64,000 nt of DNA, from assembly GCF_041154455.1 (NCBI RefSeq), contig NZ_AP028664.1, positions 3,411,001-3,475,000 on the forward strand, written 5' to 3'. Positions 43,700 through 54,650 of this stretch are shown in pieces. Positions within the stretch are counted from its first letter, which is position 1. Each line of letters opens with the position of its first letter. This DNA comes from Variovorax sp. V213 (lineage in GTDB: Bacteria; Pseudomonadota; Gammaproteobacteria; Burkholderiales; Burkholderiaceae_C). Both the position numbers and the translations under genes were made by a program. The notes under the pieces were generated by a model. It did no database searches. It saw only the letters and a program-made list of their open reading frames with translations, and was not told the origin of the DNA.

Positions 43700-44988
43700 C
43701 TGTCCTATCCCTCGTTTTCCTGGTGCTGCTGGTGCTGGGCGTGCCGGTCGCATTCTCGATCGGCCTGGCTTCCGTCGCCACCGTGCTCTATGCGGGCCTG
43801 CCCGTTGCCGTGGTGTTCCAGAAGATGGTCGGCGGCATGCAGGTCTTCTCGTTCCTGGCGATTCCGTTCTTCGTCTTCGCCGGTGAACTGATGCTCTATG
43901 GCGGCATCGCGCAGCGCATCGTCCGCTTTGCCAACAGCCTGGTGGGCCACGTGCGCGGCGGCCTGGGCATGAGCAACGTGATCGGCTGCACGCTGTTCGG
44001 CGGCGTGGCCGGCTCGCCGGTGGCCGACGTCTCGGCCATGGGCTCGGTGATGATCCCGCTGATGAAGAAGGAAGGCTACGACGCCGACTACGCGGTCAAC
44101 GTCACGACGCACGCGGCCCTGGTGGGCGCCCTGATGCCCACGTCGCACAACCTCATCATCTTCACGCTCGCGACCACCGGCATCGCCTCGGTCAGCGTGC
44201 TGAGCCTGATTCTCGCGGGCCTGATCCCCGCGCTGATACTCACGCTGTGCAACCTGGGCGCCGCCTACTACGTGGCCATCCGCCGCGGCTACCCGATTCG
44301 CGGCGCGTTTCCGGGCTGGGGCGAAGTGCTGTCGGCTTTCATCGGCGCGCTGCCGGGCCTCATGATCGTGGCGATCATCCTGGTCGGCATCCTGTCGGGC
44401 GTGTTCACCGCCACCGAGTCGGCCGCAACGGCGGTGCTCTGGGCATTGGGCGTGACCGTGTTCGTGTACCGCTCGCTCAGCCGCAAGGACTTCTTCAAGG
44501 CCTGCGCCAAGGCCTGCAAGACGACCGGCGTCGTGCTGCTGCTGATCGGTATCTCTTCCGCCTTCGGCTACTTCATGGCCCTGTACGAAGTGCCGCAGAA
44601 GACCGGCGAGCTCATGACCAGCGTCTCGAGCGATCCGTGGGTCATCTTCCTGATGATCAACGTGCTGCTGTTCGTGCTCGGCACCTTCCTGGACATGGCC
44701 GCGACCATCCTGATCTGCACACCGATCTTCCTGCCCATTGCCATGCAGTTCGGCATGAGCCCGGTGCAGTTCGGCATCGTCATGCTGATCAATTGCGCAC
44801 TGGGCCTCAACACGCCGCCGGTAGGCACCACGCAGTTCATAGGCTGTGCGATCGGAGGGGTATCCGTCGGGCAGGTGATGCGGTCGATCTGGCCGTTCTA
44901 CGGCGCCCTCTTGATCTGCCTGATGCTCGTGACCTATGTTCCGGCGTTCTCGATGTGGCTGCCGGACCTCGTCAACGCGGTCAAGTGA
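43690..44988 (+). CDS. TRAP transporter large permease (DctM family)
   Basis: 432-residue, about 12-helix sodium-coupled permease. Landmarks are IPFFVFAGELM, SPVADVSAMGSVMIP, FTATESAATAVLWA and NCALGLNTPPVGT. It begins with GTG at 43690, inside the end of the DctQ gene. Together with DctP and DctQ it completes the importer. Confidence 0.95.
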   Translation: MELTVLSLVFLVLLVLGVPVAFSIGLASVATVLYAGLPVAVVFQKMVGGMQVFSFLAIPFFVFAGELMLYGGIAQRIVRFANSLVGHVRGGLGMSNVIGCTLFGGVAGSPVADVSAMGSVMIPLMKKEGYDADYAVNVTTHAALVGALMPTSHNLIIFTLATTGIASVSVLSLILAGLIPALILTLCNLGAAYYVAIRRGYPIRGAFPGWGEVLSAFIGALPGLMIVAIILVGILSGVFTATESAATAVLWALGVTVFVYRSLSRKDFFKACAKACKTTGVVLLLIGISSAFGYFMALYEVPQKTGELMTSVSSDPWVIFLMINVLLFVLGTFLDMAATILICTPIFLPIAMQFGMSPVQFGIVMLINCALGLNTPPVGTTQFIGCAIGGVSVGQVMRSIWPFYGALLICLMLVTYVPAFSMWLPDLVNAVK

Positions 44989-45020
44989 CACAAAAGACAA
45001 GCAACGCGGAGTTCGTTCCG

Positions 45021-46628
45021 ATGGCCGACTCATCACTGCCCTCTTCTCCGGCGGCGCGCCCGCCGCACCGCATCCACATGCACGCGGCGGACAACGTCGC
45101 CATCGTGGCCAATGACGGCGGCCTGAAGGCCGGCGCCACCTTTGCCGACGGCCTCGTGCTGGTCGACAACGTGCCGCAGGGCCACAAGGTCTCGCTGACC
45201 GACCTGGCCGAAGGCGACGCCGTCATCCGCTACAACGTGCCGATCGGCTACGCGCTGAAGGCCATCCCGCGCGGCAGCTGGGTGCACGAGCGCCTGCTGC
45301 AGATGCCCGCCGCGCGCGAGCTCGAAGGCCTGCCGATCGCCACCGTCAAGCCCCCCGCCCAGCCGCCTCTGGAGGGCTACACCTTCGAGGGCTACCGCAA
45401 CCTCGACGGATCGGTCGGCACGCGCAACATCCTCGCGATCACCCAGACCGTGCAGTGCGTGGCGGGCGTGGTCGATTTCGCGGTCCAGCGCATCAAGGCC
45501 GAGCTGCTGCCCAAGTACCCCCATGTCGACGACGTGGTGGGCCTCTCCCACAGCTACGGCTGCGGCGTGGCCATCGACGCGCCCGACGCGGTCATCCCGA
45601 TCCGCACCCTGCGCAACATCAGCCTCAACCCGAACTTCGGCGGCGAGGTGATGGTCATCAGCCTGGGCTGCGAGAAGCTGCAGCCCGAACGCCTGCTGCC
45701 CCCGGGCAGCATCCCACTGGTGGACGAGCGCAGCGTGGCCGACGTCGGCACCAGCGCTGACAGCAAGCTCGACGTGGTGTGCCTGCAGGACGACGCGCAC
45801 GTCGGCTTCATGTCGATGATCGACTCGATCCTGCGCCAGGCCGAAGAGCACCTGGAGCGGCTCAACGCCCGCCGGCGCGAGACCGTGCCCGCCAGCGAAC
45901 TGGTGGTGGGCGTGCAGTGCGGCGGCAGCGACGCCTTCTCGGGCGTCACCGCCAATCCGGCCGTGGGCTTCTGCACCGACCTGCTGGTGCGCGCCGGCGC
46001 CACCGTGATGTTCTCGGAGGTGACCGAGGTGCGCGACGGCATCGACCAGCTCACCTCGCGCGCGACCACGCCCGAAGTGGCCGAGGCCATGATCCGCGAG
46101 ATGGCCTGGTACGACGCCTACCTGGACCGCGGCCGCGTCGACCGCAGCGCCAACACCACGCCGGGCAACAAGAAGGGCGGGCTCTCGAACATCGTCGAAA
46201 AGGCCATGGGCTCGATCGTCAAGAGCGGCAGCGCGCCGATCTCCGGCGTGGTCCCGCCCGGCGAGAAGGCCAGGCAGAAGGGCCTGCTCTATGCCGCCAC
46301 GCCCGCCAGCGACTTCATCTGCGGCACGCTGCAGCTGGCCGCCGGCATGAACCTGCATGTGTTCACCACCGGCCGCGGCACGCCCTACGGCCTGGCCGAG
46401 GTGCCGGTGATCAAGGTGGCCACGCGCAGCGACCTGGCGCGCCGCTGGCACGACCTGATGGACGTGAACGCGGGCCGCATTGCCGACGGCGACGCCACCA
46501 TCGAGGACGTGGGCTGGGAGATGTTCCGCCTGATGCTCGAGGTGGCCAGCGGCAGGAAGAAGACCTGGGCCGAACAGTGGAAGCTGCACAACGCGCTGGT
46601 GCTGTTCAACCCGGCACCCGTGACCTGA
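45021..46628 (+). CDS. garD: Galactarate dehydratase (UxaA family)
   Basis: 535-residue UxaA/GarD-family dehydratase, converting galactarate to 5-keto-4-deoxy-glucarate. It has an N-terminal SAF domain (HMHAADNVAIVANDGGLKAG), then the catalytic part with HSYGCG, VISLGCEK, GVQCGGSDAFSG and ANTTPGNKKGGLSNI. The length (about 520-535) fits GarD rather than the shorter altronate dehydratase chain. GGAG lies 9 bp upstream of the ATG. Its product joins the KdgD route. Confidence 0.9.
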   Translation: MADSSLPSSPAARPPHRIHMHAADNVAIVANDGGLKAGATFADGLVLVDNVPQGHKVSLTDLAEGDAVIRYNVPIGYALKAIPRGSWVHERLLQMPAARELEGLPIATVKPPAQPPLEGYTFEGYRNLDGSVGTRNILAITQTVQCVAGVVDFAVQRIKAELLPKYPHVDDVVGLSHSYGCGVAIDAPDAVIPIRTLRNISLNPNFGGEVMVISLGCEKLQPERLLPPGSIPLVDERSVADVGTSADSKLDVVCLQDDAHVGFMSMIDSILRQAEEHLERLNARRRETVPASELVVGVQCGGSDAFSGVTANPAVGFCTDLLVRAGATVMFSEVTEVRDGIDQLTSRATTPEVAEAMIREMAWYDAYLDRGRVDRSANTTPGNKKGGLSNIVEKAMGSIVKSGSAPISGVVPPGEKARQKGLLYAATPASDFICGTLQLAAGMNLHVFTTGRGTPYGLAEVPVIKVATRSDLARRWHDLMDVNAGRIADGDATIEDVGWEMFRLMLEVASGRKKTWAEQWKLHNALVLFNPAPVT

Positions 46629-46655
46629 CTTCACCCGACCTCGAAAGGAAGATCC

Positions 46656-47417
46656 ATGGAAGACCTCAAAGGCAAGACCGCACTCGTCACCGGCGCCAGC
46701 ACCGGCATCGGTGCCGCGGTGGCCATTGCATTCGCCGCCCGCGGCATGCGCGTGGCGGTGCACTACAACAGCTCGGCCGATGCCGCCGACCAGGTGGTCG
46801 AGACCATTCGCGCGGCCGGGGGCGATGCTTTCGCCCTCAAGGCCGACGTGCGCGACACGGCCGCGATCCGCGAATGCGCCAAGCAGACGGCATCGCGGTT
46901 CGGCCGCATCGACGTGCTGGTGAACAACGCGGGCAGCCTGGTGAAGCGCGTGCCCATTGCCGAGTTGGACGATGCGCTGTTCGACGAAGTGATGCACATC
47001 AATGCACGTTCGGTGCTCGCGTTCTGCCGCGAGGTGGTTCCGATGATGCGCACCCACGGGGGCGGCAACATCATCAACGTGACCTCGGTCGCGGCACGCA
47101 CCGGCGGCGGGCCCGGCGCCTACCTGTATGCGGGCTCCAAGGGCTTCGTGAGCACGGCCACGCACGGGCTCGCCAGGGAACTCGTCGGCGACAAGATCCG
47201 CGTCAACGCCGTGGCGCCCGGCGTGATCCAGACGCCGTTCCAGGACCGCTTCTCGACGCCCGCGATGCTCGAATCCTTCCGCGCCGGCATTCCGATGGGA
47301 CGCATCGGCACGCCCGACGAATGCGTGGGCGCTTTTCTCTACCTAGCTTCGGAGCAGCTCTCTGGCTATGTGACGGGGCAGGTGATCGAGGTGAACGGCG
47401 GGCAGTACATGCCCTGA
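46656..47417 (+). CDS. Short-chain dehydrogenase/reductase
   Basis: 253-residue classical SDR: cofactor loop TGASTGIG at 12-19, NNAG near residue 89, catalytic Ser and Tyr-x3-Lys (YAGSK), and PGVIQTPF. AAGGAAG precedes the ATG. Its place in the hexuronate operon suggests oxidation or reduction of a sugar acid or aldose, but no specific substrate can be assigned. Confidence 0.9.
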   Translation: MEDLKGKTALVTGASTGIGAAVAIAFAARGMRVAVHYNSSADAADQVVETIRAAGGDAFALKADVRDTAAIRECAKQTASRFGRIDVLVNNAGSLVKRVPIAELDDALFDEVMHINARSVLAFCREVVPMMRTHGGGNIINVTSVAARTGGGPGAYLYAGSKGFVSTATHGLARELVGDKIRVNAVAPGVIQTPFQDRFSTPAMLESFRAGIPMGRIGTPDECVGAFLYLASEQLSGYVTGQVIEVNGGQYMP

Positions 47418-47484
47418 CACGGGAACGCCCTCTTTTCGAGCCTTGCGGCATCTGATCGACAACGACAACGGAGACAACACCTTC

Positions 47485-48576
47485 ATGAAAAGAAAAATCC
47501 TTCGCATGCCCCGAGCGGCCGGGTTCGCCGTCGCACTGGTGTCGCTCGTTGCAGGCCACGCGTCCGCGGCCACCTGGGTCTATGTGTCCAACGCGGACAG
47601 CCAGGAAATCTCGGTGCTCGAGCTGGACCGCGGCCAGGGCGTGCTCAAGCCGGTGCAGACGCTCAACGTCGGCGGCACGGTGATGCCCATGGCGGTGAGC
47701 CACGACAAGCGCGTGCTCTATGCGGCGCTTCGCTCGCAGCCGTTCCGCGTGGTGTCGCTTTCGATCGACGCCACCACCGGCAAGCTGCAGAAGCTCGGCG
47801 AGGCGCCGCTGGCCGACAGCATGGCCAACATCGATCTCGATGCGAGCGGCAAGTGGCTCTTTGCGGCCTCCTACCAGGGCGGCAAGATCTCGGTCAACGC
47901 CATCGGCAAGGATGGTGCGGCGGGTCCGATCCAGCAGCTGGTCCAGACCGCGCCGAATGCGCATGCGATCCACCCGGATGCGAGCAACCGCTTCGTGCTT
48001 GCCACCAGCCTGGGCGGCGACAACGTGTCGAGCTGGCGCTTCGATGCGGAGAAGGGGCTGCTGTCGGCCAACGATCCGCCACTGACCCAGGGCGCCGCCA
48101 AATCGGGGCCGCGCCACTTCGTCTGGGACAAGGCGCAGCGGCGCGTCTATCTGCTCGACGAGCTCGACGCCGCCGTGCATGTCTTCGCCTGGGACGCCGC
48201 CCGCGGCACGCTCAAGCTCGAACAAAGCACCACCGCGCTGCCGCCGGGATTCACGGGCAAGCCCTGGGCGGCCGACCTGCACCTGACACCCGACGGGCGC
48301 TTCCTGTATGCCTCGGAGCGCACGTCGAGCACGCTCGCCGCCTTCAGGGTGGATGCCGCCACGGGGCAGCTGCAGCCGATCGGCCATACGCCGACCGAGA
48401 AAACGCCGCGCGGCTTCGCGATCGACCCGAGCGGCCGCTACCTGATTGCCGCCGGCCAGGAGTCGCACGGCATTTCGCTGTACGCCATCGATTCCGCGAC
48501 CGGCGCGCTGGGCAGGCCCTCGCGCATGGACGTGGGCAAGAACCCGAACTGGATCGAGATCGTCGACACACCGTGA
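47485..48576 (+). CDS. Exported seven-bladed beta-propeller lactonase
   Basis: 363-residue protein of the 6-phosphogluconolactonase (YbhE/Pgl) propeller family with a cleavable signal (AAGFAVALVSLVAGHASAA). Repeating blades carry D-x-SG-KWLF and PDGRFLYASERTS motifs; the active-site neighbourhood GPRHFVWD is conserved. The signal implies a periplasmic lactonase, distinct from the cytoplasmic SMP-30 enzyme of the same operon. GGAG lies 11 bp upstream of the ATG. Confidence 0.88.
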   Translation: MKRKILRMPRAAGFAVALVSLVAGHASAATWVYVSNADSQEISVLELDRGQGVLKPVQTLNVGGTVMPMAVSHDKRVLYAALRSQPFRVVSLSIDATTGKLQKLGEAPLADSMANIDLDASGKWLFAASYQGGKISVNAIGKDGAAGPIQQLVQTAPNAHAIHPDASNRFVLATSLGGDNVSSWRFDAEKGLLSANDPPLTQGAAKSGPRHFVWDKAQRRVYLLDELDAAVHVFAWDAARGTLKLEQSTTALPPGFTGKPWAADLHLTPDGRFLYASERTSSTLAAFRVDAATGQLQPIGHTPTEKTPRGFAIDPSGRYLIAAGQESHGISLYAIDSATGALGRPSRMDVGKNPNWIEIVDTP

Positions 48577-48617
48577 CGACGACAACGACACACAACATCA
48601 TCAAAGGAGATTTCGCA

Positions 48618-49610
48618 ATGCAACGCCGCACACTGATTCGCACGGCCCTCGCCTCTTCCCTCGCCGCAAGCCTGCCCGCTTTCGCGCAGGGCCCCAACAC
48701 CTGGCCCACGGGCAAGGCCATCACCTACCTCGTGCCCTTTCCCGCGGGCGGCACGACCGACGTGCTGGCCCGCCTGATCGGCCAGAAGCTCGGAACGGTG
48801 CTGGGCACCAGCGTGATCGTCGACAACAAGGGCGGCGCCGGCGGCAGCGTGGGCTCCGAGATCGGCGCGCGCGCCGCGCCCGATGGCTTCACGCTCGTCG
48901 GCGGCACCATCAGCTCGCACGCCATCAACGTGAGCCTGTACCCGAAGCTCGGCTACGACCCGCAGAAGTCGTTTGCGCCAGTGACGCTGATCGGCACCAA
49001 CCCCCTGGTGCTGGTGGTGAACCAGGCCAGCCCCTACAAGACACTGAAGGACGTGCTGGAAGCCAGCAAGACCAAGTCGGGCGGGCTGTCGTCGGCATCG
49101 GCCGGCACGGGCACGTCGCAGCACCTGTCGCTCGAACTGCTGGCGTTCAAGTCGGGCGTGAAGTTCACGCACATTCCCTACAAGGGCAGCGGTCCGGCCA
49201 TCCAGGACGTGATCGGCGGCCAGGTCGACATGATGTTCGACACCACCGTGGTGGCGGGCCCGCACGTGCAGAGCGGCAAGCTGCGCGCCATTGCAGTGAC
49301 CTCGGCCAAGCGCCTGGCTTCGATGCCCGACGTGCCGACCGTTGCGGAGTCCGGCTTGCCGGGGCTGCAGGACTTCGAAGTGCTGTCGTGGCAGGCGATC
49401 TTCGTGCCCGCCGGCACGCCGGCGCCCGTCGTCGACCGGCTGCATGCCGAGATTCGCAAGATTCTTGCAACGCCCGAGATGCAGGACAAGCTCAAGGGCT
49501 TCGGCATGGAGCCCGCCGACCTGACCACGGCCAGGATCGCGGCCTTCCAGAAGTCCGAAGTCGAGAAGTGGGCCCAGGTGATCAAGGCGGCCGGCATCAA
49601 GGCGGACTGA
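48618..49610 (+). CDS. Bug/TctC-type periplasmic binding protein (third in the window)
   Basis: 330-residue Bug receptor with an RR-containing signal (QRRTLIRTALA, ending AFAQ). The mature start KAITYLVPFPAGGTTDVLARL is diagnostic, with HIPYKGSGPAIQDVIGGQ and DVPTVAESGLPG present. It is the last gene of the plus-strand hexuronate arm, so it probably captures a lactone or sugar acid released in the periplasm. AAAGGAGA precedes the ATG. Confidence 0.93.
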   Translation: MQRRTLIRTALASSLAASLPAFAQGPNTWPTGKAITYLVPFPAGGTTDVLARLIGQKLGTVLGTSVIVDNKGGAGGSVGSEIGARAAPDGFTLVGGTISSHAINVSLYPKLGYDPQKSFAPVTLIGTNPLVLVVNQASPYKTLKDVLEASKTKSGGLSSASAGTGTSQHLSLELLAFKSGVKFTHIPYKGSGPAIQDVIGGQVDMMFDTTVVAGPHVQSGKLRAIAVTSAKRLASMPDVPTVAESGLPGLQDFEVLSWQAIFVPAGTPAPVVDRLHAEIRKILATPEMQDKLKGFGMEPADLTTARIAAFQKSEVEKWAQVIKAAGIKAD

Positions 49611-49752
49611 CGCCGGGCGACGTGCCTGCAAGGGGCGCCGCGTACGAACGAGGGGCCCCCGCATACAAGGGAAGCTTCCTAGGCCCGGCGCGCGGAGCCC
49701 TTTATAGAATGCCCCTCCGATTCGCATTCCAGGCACTCCACGCCTTTCACAC

Positions 49753-50604
49753 GTGTCCGACCGCTCAGCCGTACTGCACCAATACCTGTTCCCGAAGCAG
49801 GCCCTGACGAACTTCGCCGGCTGGGTCGCAGGCAAGGAGCGCGGCGCCGTCACCACGTGGATCATCCGGCGCTTCGTGGCCAAGTACGGCGTCGACATGG
49901 GCGAAGCGCTCGAATCCGACATCAACTACTACAAGAGCTTCAACCAGTTCTTCACGCGTGCGCTCAAGCCCGGTGCCCGGCCTCTCGCAAAGGCCGATCT
50001 CGTGTGTCCGGTGGATGGCGCGATCAGCCAGTTCGGCGCCATCGAAGGCCACCAGATCTTCCAGGCCAAGGGCCACAACTACACGACCACCGCGCTGGTC
50101 GGGGGCGATGCGGCGCTTGCGAGCCAGTTCGCCCACGGCAGCTTCGCAACGCTGTACCTGAGCCCGAGGGACTACCACCGCATTCACATGCCCTGCGACG
50201 GGCGGCTGCTGCGCATGATCTACGTGCCCGGCGACCTGTTCTCGGTCAATCCGGCCACTGCGCGCGGCGTGCCAGGCCTGTTCGCGCGCAACGAGCGCGT
50301 GGTCTGCGTCTTCGAATCGGCGCGCGGGCCTTTCGTGCTCGTGCTGGTGGGCGCCACCATCGTCGGCAGCATGGAAACCGTGTGGCACGGCGTGGTCAAT
50401 CCACCTCGCGGCGGCGAGCTGCGCGAGTGGCATTACGGCGACCAGCAGATCGTGCTCAAGCAGGGCGAGGAGATGGGCCGTTTCCTGCTCGGGTCCACCG
50501 TGGTCATGCTGTTCCCGCCGCCCGCGCTGGCTTTCAATCCGGAATGGTCGCCCACCCGTGCGGTCCGGCTGGGTGAAGCCATGGCAAATTTCGCAAATTT
50601 GTGA
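49753..50604 (+). CDS. psd: Phosphatidylserine decarboxylase proenzyme
   Basis: 283-residue enzyme converting phosphatidylserine to phosphatidylethanolamine at the inner membrane. The self-cleavage site is LGST with the pyruvoyl-forming Ser near residue 248; the SPRDYHRIHMP metal/base segment and VNPATARGVPGLFARNERV are also conserved. It starts with GTG and has a weak ribosome-binding site. A TATAGAAT element about 60 bp upstream may be its -10 box. Confidence 0.95.
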   Translation: MSDRSAVLHQYLFPKQALTNFAGWVAGKERGAVTTWIIRRFVAKYGVDMGEALESDINYYKSFNQFFTRALKPGARPLAKADLVCPVDGAISQFGAIEGHQIFQAKGHNYTTTALVGGDAALASQFAHGSFATLYLSPRDYHRIHMPCDGRLLRMIYVPGDLFSVNPATARGVPGLFARNERVVCVFESARGPFVLVLVGATIVGSMETVWHGVVNPPRGGELREWHYGDQQIVLKQGEEMGRFLLGSTVVMLFPPPALAFNPEWSPTRAVRLGEAMANFANL

Positions 50605-50783
50605 AGCTTTGTCTCAGGGGCCGCGTGCAGCATGCACCCGTAGCTATAAAACTAGTAGCATCATGATCCTTGCGCTATAGTCGCCGGCCAACGAGCGCCA
50701 TAGCAGGCTACAAGCCACAAGAACGAGGCAACGGTCCTGCCCCCCAGGACCGATGTCCGACCAGCCCCGAGGAGATGATGTCG

Positions 50784-51251
50784 ATGAGTACCAAGGAAAA
50801 CGCAGCCGTCAGCCAGCTGCTCGCACTTCTCGAGGCCCGCTACGCCATGAGAGTGCTCTGGGCCTTGCGCGACGGCCACGCCCAGACCTTTCGCCTGTTG
50901 CAGGACAGCGTCGGCGGCATCACCCCCAACACGCTCAACACCCGCATCAAGGAATTGCGCGAGGCGGGCCTCGTCAGCCATGGCGGCGACGGCTACAGCC
51001 TGACCGTGAGCGGGCAAGACCTGCTCAAGCGGCTGTCGGACCTGCAGGCCTTCGCGGGCAAGTGGCAGCTGGGGCAGATCAAGAAGGCCGCGGCGCCCGC
51101 GACTGCCGCGACTGCGCCCCCTTCTTCTTCGCCGCCACCGTCTCTCTCGTCGTCTTCCGCCCCCTCGGCACCGTCCTCTTCGCCGACGGCGCCGCCTTCT
51201 TCCTCTCCTTCGGTGCCGCCCTCCAGCCCGCCTCCTGACACTGGCAATTGA
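50784..51251 (+). CDS. HxlR-like winged-helix regulator with a Pro/Ser tail
   Basis: 155-residue protein. Residues 1-100 form an HxlR-type winged helix (RYAMRVLWALRDGHAQTFRLLQDSVGGITPNTLNTRIKELREAGLV). Residues 103-155 are almost only Ala, Pro, Ser and Thr, which is unusual for the family and looks disordered. The ATG at 50784 is chosen because GGAG lies 9 bp upstream; two earlier in-frame ATGs are too close to it. The regulated genes are unknown; a thiol-sensing HxlR cysteine is not present near the N-terminus. Confidence 0.8.
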   Translation: MSTKENAAVSQLLALLEARYAMRVLWALRDGHAQTFRLLQDSVGGITPNTLNTRIKELREAGLVSHGGDGYSLTVSGQDLLKRLSDLQAFAGKWQLGQIKKAAAPATAATAPPSSSPPPSLSSSSAPSAPSSSPTAPPSSSPSVPPSSPPPDTGN

Positions 51252-51350
51252 GCGGGCTGGCCGGCGAGCTCCGGGGCGTCGGTAAACTTCGCGCCTTCGG
51301 TCTCTGCTTATCCATTCACATTCATTCCATTGACGCAAGGAGCGTTCGAC

Positions 51351-51701
51351 ATGCCTACCACCCCCTCCGGACTGCAATACGAAGACACCACCGTGGGCGA
51401 CGGCGCTGAAGCCAAAGCCGGCCAGCACGTGCACGTGCACTACACCGGCTGGCTCTACAACGACGGCGTGCAAGGCGCCAAGTTCGATTCGAGCCGCGAC
51501 CGCAACGACCCGTTCGCTTTCTCGCTGGGCGCGGGCCAGGTCATCAAGGGCTGGGATGAAGGCGTTGCCGGCATGAAGATCGGCGGCAAGCGCACGCTGA
51601 TCATTCCCGCATCGCTCGGCTATGGCGCACGCGGCGCCGGCGGTGTGATCCCCCCGAACGCCACCCTGAAGTTCGACGTCGAGCTGCTCGACGCGCATTG
51701 A
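51351..51701 (+). CDS. FKBP-type peptidyl-prolyl isomerase
   Basis: 116-residue single-domain FKBP with the active-site pattern VHYTGWLYNDG, FDSSRDRNDPFAFSLG, VIKGWDEGVAGMKIGGKR and IPASLGYGARG. It has no signal peptide, so it is a cytoplasmic folding catalyst. AAGGAG precedes the ATG. A strong terminator separates it from grpE. Confidence 0.93.
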   Translation: MPTTPSGLQYEDTTVGDGAEAKAGQHVHVHYTGWLYNDGVQGAKFDSSRDRNDPFAFSLGAGQVIKGWDEGVAGMKIGGKRTLIIPASLGYGARGAGGVIPPNATLKFDVELLDAH

Positions 51702-51702
51702 A

Positions 51703-51790
51703 GGCTCGCCCCCCAGGGCTGCGCCGCTAGCCTCCCCCTGACCGGGGGCCACACCTGCGGCCCGGCAAAGCCGGTTCCGCGGTGTTCCTG
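51703..51790 (+). repeat. Dispersed intergenic repeat, copy B
   Basis: This stretch aligns with the minus strand of 38150-38245 (shared C5/G5 hairpin and AGCCGGTTCCGCGG core). It lies directly after the FKBP stop and before its terminator. Confidence 0.7.
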
Positions 51791-51818
51791 GAAGAAATCC
51801 AGCGCTTTTGTTCCCGTT

Positions 51819-51842
51819 GCGGCTCTTGGAGCCGCATTTTTT
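51819..51842 (+). terminator. Intrinsic terminator of the FKBP gene
   Basis: GCGGCTC (51819-51825) and GAGCCGC (51829-51835) form a perfect 7-bp stem with a 3-nt loop, followed by ATTTTTT. Confidence 0.9.
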
Positions 51843-51844
51843 CG

Positions 51845-51872
51845 CTTGAAAAGCCCCTGACCAGCCCCAAGT
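51845..51872 (+). promoter_or_regulatory. Sigma-32 heat-shock promoter of grpE
   Basis: The -35 element CTTGAAA (51845-51851) is a perfect consensus. A 13-bp spacer leads to the -10-like CCCCAAGT (51865-51872; consensus CCCCATNT). It lies 46 bp upstream of grpE, directly after the FKBP terminator. Confidence 0.85.
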
Positions 51873-51917
51873 GGCTGGCTATCGTTTGTTTCCCGGCACA
51901 CGCCGGTTCTTTGAAAA

Positions 51918-52493
51918 ATGTCTGACCCGCAACAATCCGCTCAGAATTCGCAAATGCTGCAAGGCGAGCCAAGCCCCGAAGAACTGGAGGCCGCGCAGGC
52001 TGCCAACGAAGCCGAGGCGCAAGACGCCCTGGCCGTGGCCCAAGGCGAGCTTGCCGCCCTGCAGACCAAGAACGCCGAACTGGCCGATCAATACCTGCGC
52101 GCCCAGGCCGACGTCCAGAACGCCCGCCGCCGCGCCGACGACGAGATCACCAAGGCCCGCAAGTTCGCGGTCGAGGCCTTTGCCGAGAGCCTGCTGCCCG
52201 TGACGGACAGCCTCGAAGCCGGCCTGGCCATCAAGGACGCCACCCCGGAGCAGATCCGCGAAGGCGCCGAGGCCACGCTGCGCCAGCTGAAGAGCGCACT
52301 CGAGCGCAACAAGGTGATCGAGGTGGCGCCCGCCCCCGGCAGCAAGTTCGACCCGCACCAGCACCAGGCCATCTCGGTGGTGCCCGCTCCCGAGCAGGAA
52401 CCCAACACCGTGGTGAGCGTGCTCCAGAAGGGCTACACCATCAACGACCGCGTGCTGCGCCCGGCGCTGGTCACGGTCAGCGCGCCGAAGTAA
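51918..52493 (+). CDS. grpE: Nucleotide exchange factor GrpE
   Basis: 191-residue cofactor that releases ADP from DnaK. A long N-terminal coiled coil (about residues 20-85) is followed by the beta-wing domain with FDPHQHQAISVVP and VLQKGYTINDRVLRPALV. It is the first gene of the grpE-dnaK-dnaJ chaperone group and is served by the sigma-32 promoter at 51845. Confidence 0.97.
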   Translation: MSDPQQSAQNSQMLQGEPSPEELEAAQAANEAEAQDALAVAQGELAALQTKNAELADQYLRAQADVQNARRRADDEITKARKFAVEAFAESLLPVTDSLEAGLAIKDATPEQIREGAEATLRQLKSALERNKVIEVAPAPGSKFDPHQHQAISVVPAPEQEPNTVVSVLQKGYTINDRVLRPALVTVSAPK

Positions 52494-52615
52494 TCGGCCC
52501 CTGCCGGGCCACACACACGATTCCCACAGGAAATCCCCGCTTCATACCTTGAATCGCACCGGGTTATCCACAAGTTCATAACAACACATTTTTCAGGCTT
52601 TCAGGAGTAAAGAAC

Positions 52616-54553
<1,938 letters not shown>

Positions 54554-54570
54554 GCTTCAGCCCTTTGAAC

Positions 54571-54607
54571 AAGGCTGGATCACCTGATCGGGTGGTCCAG
54601 CCTTTCT
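54571..54607 (+). terminator. Partial terminator between dnaK and dnaJ
   Basis: AAGGCTGGA (54571-54579) pairs with TCCAGCCTT (54596-54604), extended by a T-G pair and an inner CACC/GGTG stem. The T-tract is weak (TTTCTC), so read-through into dnaJ is likely; it could keep DnaJ below DnaK. Confidence 0.75.
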
Positions 54608-54650
54608 CGCTTCAAGTTACGGCTTCCCGCCCGCCCCGACCGAATCAGCC

